7,033 bases of DNA from Anaerolineae bacterium (GTDB taxonomy: Bacteria; Chloroflexota; Anaerolineae; 4572-78; J111), in contig JAGRBY010000378.1 of assembly GCA_020433835.1 (NCBI GenBank), positions 1 through 7,033 of the forward strand, written 5' to 3'. Every line of letters starts with the position of its first letter. The first letter of the stretch is position 1. Shown here piece by piece: positions 5,146-7,033 of the stretch. A program made the position numbers and the translations under genes. The notes under the pieces were generated by a model. The model was not told where the DNA came from. It did not search any database and worked only from the letters and a program-made list of their open reading frames with translations.

Positions 5146-6348
5146 ACCTTTCCCAATATGAACGCTCCGCCAGAAAATCACAAAAGCGACCATCATAATG
5201 GCTGCGGAGACGGTGCCAATGGCGGCTAATCCACCCCATAGCCATAACGGCCCGCCGATGAGGGCACCGACCACGCGCCCGATGCCAGCAACGGCAACGT
5301 AGGAAGCGACCATCGTGGCGCGTGCCCCCGGCAGAACTTCTGTCAAGAATGAAATGGCGGTGACAAAGGTGAACTCAAACACAACGAAGGCCAGAAATAA
5401 ACCGACCAGTGCCAGCGTGAGGCTTTGGGCTATGATCGGCAAAAATAAGTAGGCCAGGGCCGATAGAACAATGCCTATGCGAATAGCACGATGCAATCCA
5501 ATTCGGTCAGAGAGTGAGGCTACCAGTATCTCACCTGAGAGTTCAGCCACACCGATGACCGTGGTAGCCGTGCCTAAAGCCACAATCCCTAACGCAAAGC
5601 TTTCTTCCAACCAGGCACCGTAGACAACAAACAGATTATCGTTGGCCATACTGGTGAGAAAACCGAAAACCAGCAATCCGACTGCTGTTCTGCTGCGCGA
5701 CAACTGCTGCCAGGCTTGTCCAAAACTTATCGCTTTGGCATCGTGTTTGGAACGACGCGACCCGCCGGAGAAAAGGGCACCCAATACGGCAATGCTCACC
5801 AGCGCCAGACCGCCCATTACAAAAAACGGCGCACGCCAGCCAAGGCGCTCGATCAGCAATCCCGCCACCGGAATACCGACCAGCGTCGCTCCGGCCCAAC
5901 TGATTTCGATGAGACCAACCACCAATCCGCGCCGTTCGTACGGTACGCGTTCACCGACGTAGGCTTGCAGCGCCGGATCGAAGATATTCTTACCCAGACC
6001 CGCCAAAAACAGAGCGATTAAGATCGTCAGGTAAAAAGGCAGAAAACCACCGGCCAACATGCCGATCGCCATTAGCCCCAAGCCCGATAGCATCATCGTC
6101 CGGTAGCCCCAGCGGTCGCTTAATGGGCCGAACAGGGGGCTGAGGATGCCGGTCAATTGGTTCAAGGCAATCAGCGAGGTAATCGATACCAAGGGCACGC
6201 CTAACCCACGACTAAGAGCGGGGGCAAAGGGGTAAGCAAAGCGGCGGGAGGTGTTGAGCAGAAGTCGGGCCAGCGCCGCTACGGTCATTTCCAACGCCAG
6301 TTTGCGGCTCGATGACTCCGGCACAGGCGTGGTGAGTTGTTCAGTCAT
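5143..6348 (-). CDS. Major facilitator superfamily transporter, DHA1-like exporter
   Basis: This 401-residue protein is hydrophobic throughout after a polar N-terminus of about 18 residues, and has the usual length for a 12-helix MFS carrier. Motif A is clear between helices 2 and 3 as GPLSDRWGYR (74-83), with a worn second copy, ASLSDRIGLHRA (277-288), in the other half. Helix 5 carries GIPVAGLLIERLGW (158-171), the position and pattern of motif C, which marks proton-driven exporters. A polar loop at about 195-220 (SGGSRRSKHDAK) separates the two six-helix bundles. It therefore probably exports a small molecule or drug-like compound in exchange for protons at the inner membrane; the substrate is unknown. 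ATG 6348 gives a full N-terminus but lacks a good ribosome site. The 204 bases upstream, back to the ATPase stop, contain a terminator-like hairpin and no named promoter. It appears to be transcribed alone. Confidence 0.9.
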   Translation of the reverse strand: MTEQLTTPVPESSSRKLALEMTVAALARLLLNTSRRFAYPFAPALSRGLGVPLVSITSLIALNQLTGILSPLFGPLSDRWGYRTMMLSGLGLMAIGMLAGGFLPFYLTILIALFLAGLGKNIFDPALQAYVGERVPYERRGLVVGLIEISWAGATLVGIPVAGLLIERLGWRAPFFVMGGLALVSIAVLGALFSGGSRRSKHDAKAISFGQAWQQLSRSRTAVGLLVFGFLTSMANDNLFVVYGAWLEESFALGIVALGTATTVIGVAELSGEILVASLSDRIGLHRAIRIGIVLSALAYLFLPIIAQSLTLALVGLFLAFVVFEFTFVTAISFLTEVLPGARATMVASYVAVAGIGRVVGALIGGPLWLWGGLAAIGTVSAAIMMVAFVIFWRSVHIGKG

Positions 6349-6482
6349 AGCTGTTTTTTATCTCGCTGAGGCAAAATAGACTCGGCATTTTAATCCTAAG
6401 CCATAGAAATCGCGAATAATGACGAGATTAAGGGGGGAGAGTCTGATGGTGATGGTCAATATGACTGAGTAGGATTCACTAT

Positions 6483-6538
6483 AAATACCAAAATAGGGAT
6501 AGCAGGAAAATCTATCCTGTATCCCTATTTTGGTATTT
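6483..6538 (-). terminator. Long hairpin after the P-type ATPase gene, probable terminator
   Basis: Arms 6483-6501 and 6520-6538 are perfect 19-base reverse complements. Inside, after a one-base bulge at G6502, CAGGA (6503-6507) pairs with TCCTG (6515-6519), closing a 7-base loop. The hairpin starts 14 bases after the ATPase stop codon. The distal arm on the minus strand is T-rich (ends TATTTTGGTATTT) but there is no clean T-run after the stem. Its symmetry means it could act in both directions. A short palindromic repeat is the alternative. Confidence 0.65.
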
Positions 6539-6552
6539 CACTCAGGCTGTAA

Positions 6553-7033
6553 TCAGCTAAAGCGTAACCGCCGCAGTAATTGGGCATTAAGCGCCACAAT
6601 CACCGTACTGAGCGACATAAACACCGCCCCTACCGCCGGTGACAGGAGGAAACCCACCGGGGCTAACACGCCGGCAGCCAGTGGCAGCGCCACCAAGTTG
6701 TAGCCGGTCGCCCAAATCAGGTTCTCGATCATTTTGCGGTAGCTGGCCCGGCTCAGCTCGATGATTTTGACCACGTCCAGCGGGTTGCTCTGGACCAGGA
6801 TGATACCAGCCGACTCGATAGCCACATCTGTGCCGCCGCCGATGGCGATGCCGATGTCGGCCCGGGTCAGAGCCGGAGCGTCATTCACCCCATCGCCGAC
6901 CATCGCTACGATTTTACCTTGGCTTTGCAGCTCGGCTACTTTTTTGTCCTTATCTTCCGGCAGCACCTCGGCGAAGTAGGTATCGATGCCTAACTCGTCA
7001 GCCACGGCTTGAGCGACCGCCTGGCTGTCACCG
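6553..7033 (-). CDS. copB: Copper-type P1B-3 P-type ATPase (CopB-like), C-terminal 159 residues
   Basis: The reading frame enters from the right edge; the visible fragment starts [17 protein letters not shown] and continues to a TGA at 6553. The hinge motif [10 protein letters not shown] (fragment residues 46-55) and [13 protein letters not shown] are standard for heavy-metal P-type ATPases. Two C-terminal membrane helices carry the metal-site residues: N-x5-GYN-x4-PLA (about 104-119) in the seventh helix and P-x6-MSLST-x5-N (about 132-149) in the eighth. Those match the P1B-3 (CopB) pattern rather than the MxxSS of P1B-1 (CopA). The sixth-helix CPH motif, phosphorylation aspartate and any N-terminal metal-binding domain are outside the window. 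The expected role is ATP-driven export of copper, possibly silver, across the inner membrane. GTG at 7005 is an internal codon, not the start. Confidence 0.9.
   Translation of the reverse strand, partial: GDSQAVAQAVADELGIDTYFAEVLPEDKDKKVAELQSQGKIVAMVGDGVNDAPALTRADIGIAIGGGTDVAIESAGIILVQSNPLDVVKIIELSRASYRKMIENLIWATGYNLVALPLAAGVLAPVGFLLSPAVGAVFMSLSTVIVALNAQLLRRLRFS

Noticed and set aside
6553..7005. A complete 150-residue gene starting at GTG 7005
   Set aside because: The frame continues upstream to the window edge with family sequence (GDSQAVAQA), so the GTG is an internal valine codon of a much longer ATPase.
1..7033. A new multi-gene defence or biosynthetic system
   Set aside because: The genes belong to common transport, glycosylation and signalling families; except for one pair they are separated by gaps with their own signals, and nothing links them into a single system.

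Overview
The window looks like ordinary chromosome from a free-living bacterium of moderate to high GC. The Chloroflexota (Anaerolineae-like filamentous lineages) is my best guess. That rests on gene style, a Kef-type antiporter, a P1B-3 copper ATPase and degenerate heptanucleotide arrays between genes; there is no rRNA or other marker, so the assignment is inference.

All six recognisable genes lie on the minus strand, so transcription runs right to left. In that order they are: (i) the 3' end of a P1B-3 copper-type P-type ATPase (6553-7033, cut by the window edge), followed by a large perfect-arm hairpin (6483-6538) that probably ends its transcript; (ii) a 12-helix major facilitator exporter (5143-6348); (iii) a two-gene unit of a GT4-like glycosyltransferase (3783-4970) and an unrecognised tail-anchored membrane protein with a TPR-like segment (3130-3768), 14 bases apart with the second gene's ribosome site overlapping the first gene's stop; (iv) a monovalent cation:proton antiporter with a C-terminal RCK (TrkA-N/TrkA-C) module (796-2706); (v) the N-terminal receiver domain of a response regulator that runs off the left edge (1-435). 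Apart from the two-gene unit, these look like separate transcription units: metal export, solute export, envelope sugar chemistry, ion homeostasis and signalling.

The most interesting material is between the genes. Two intergenic stretches carry degenerate 7-bp repeats built on GGTAATT, GGTAACT and GGAGATT. In the first (525-753), two arrays face each other as 28-bp inverted ends (26 of 28 matching) around a core rich in palindromes, which looks like a small non-autonomous repeat element. In the second (5041-5145), opposed arrays lie almost back to back and run into the 3' end of the MFS gene. A third gap (2707-3129) holds a 12-bp palindrome and two interlocking inverted repeats. The glycosyltransferase has a perfect TATAAT box 7 bases before its best ATG, which suggests a leaderless transcript.

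I found no CRISPR array, tRNA, rRNA, intact transposase or defence system. I do not claim a new protein system here. The opposed-heptad elements are the only candidate for something under-described.
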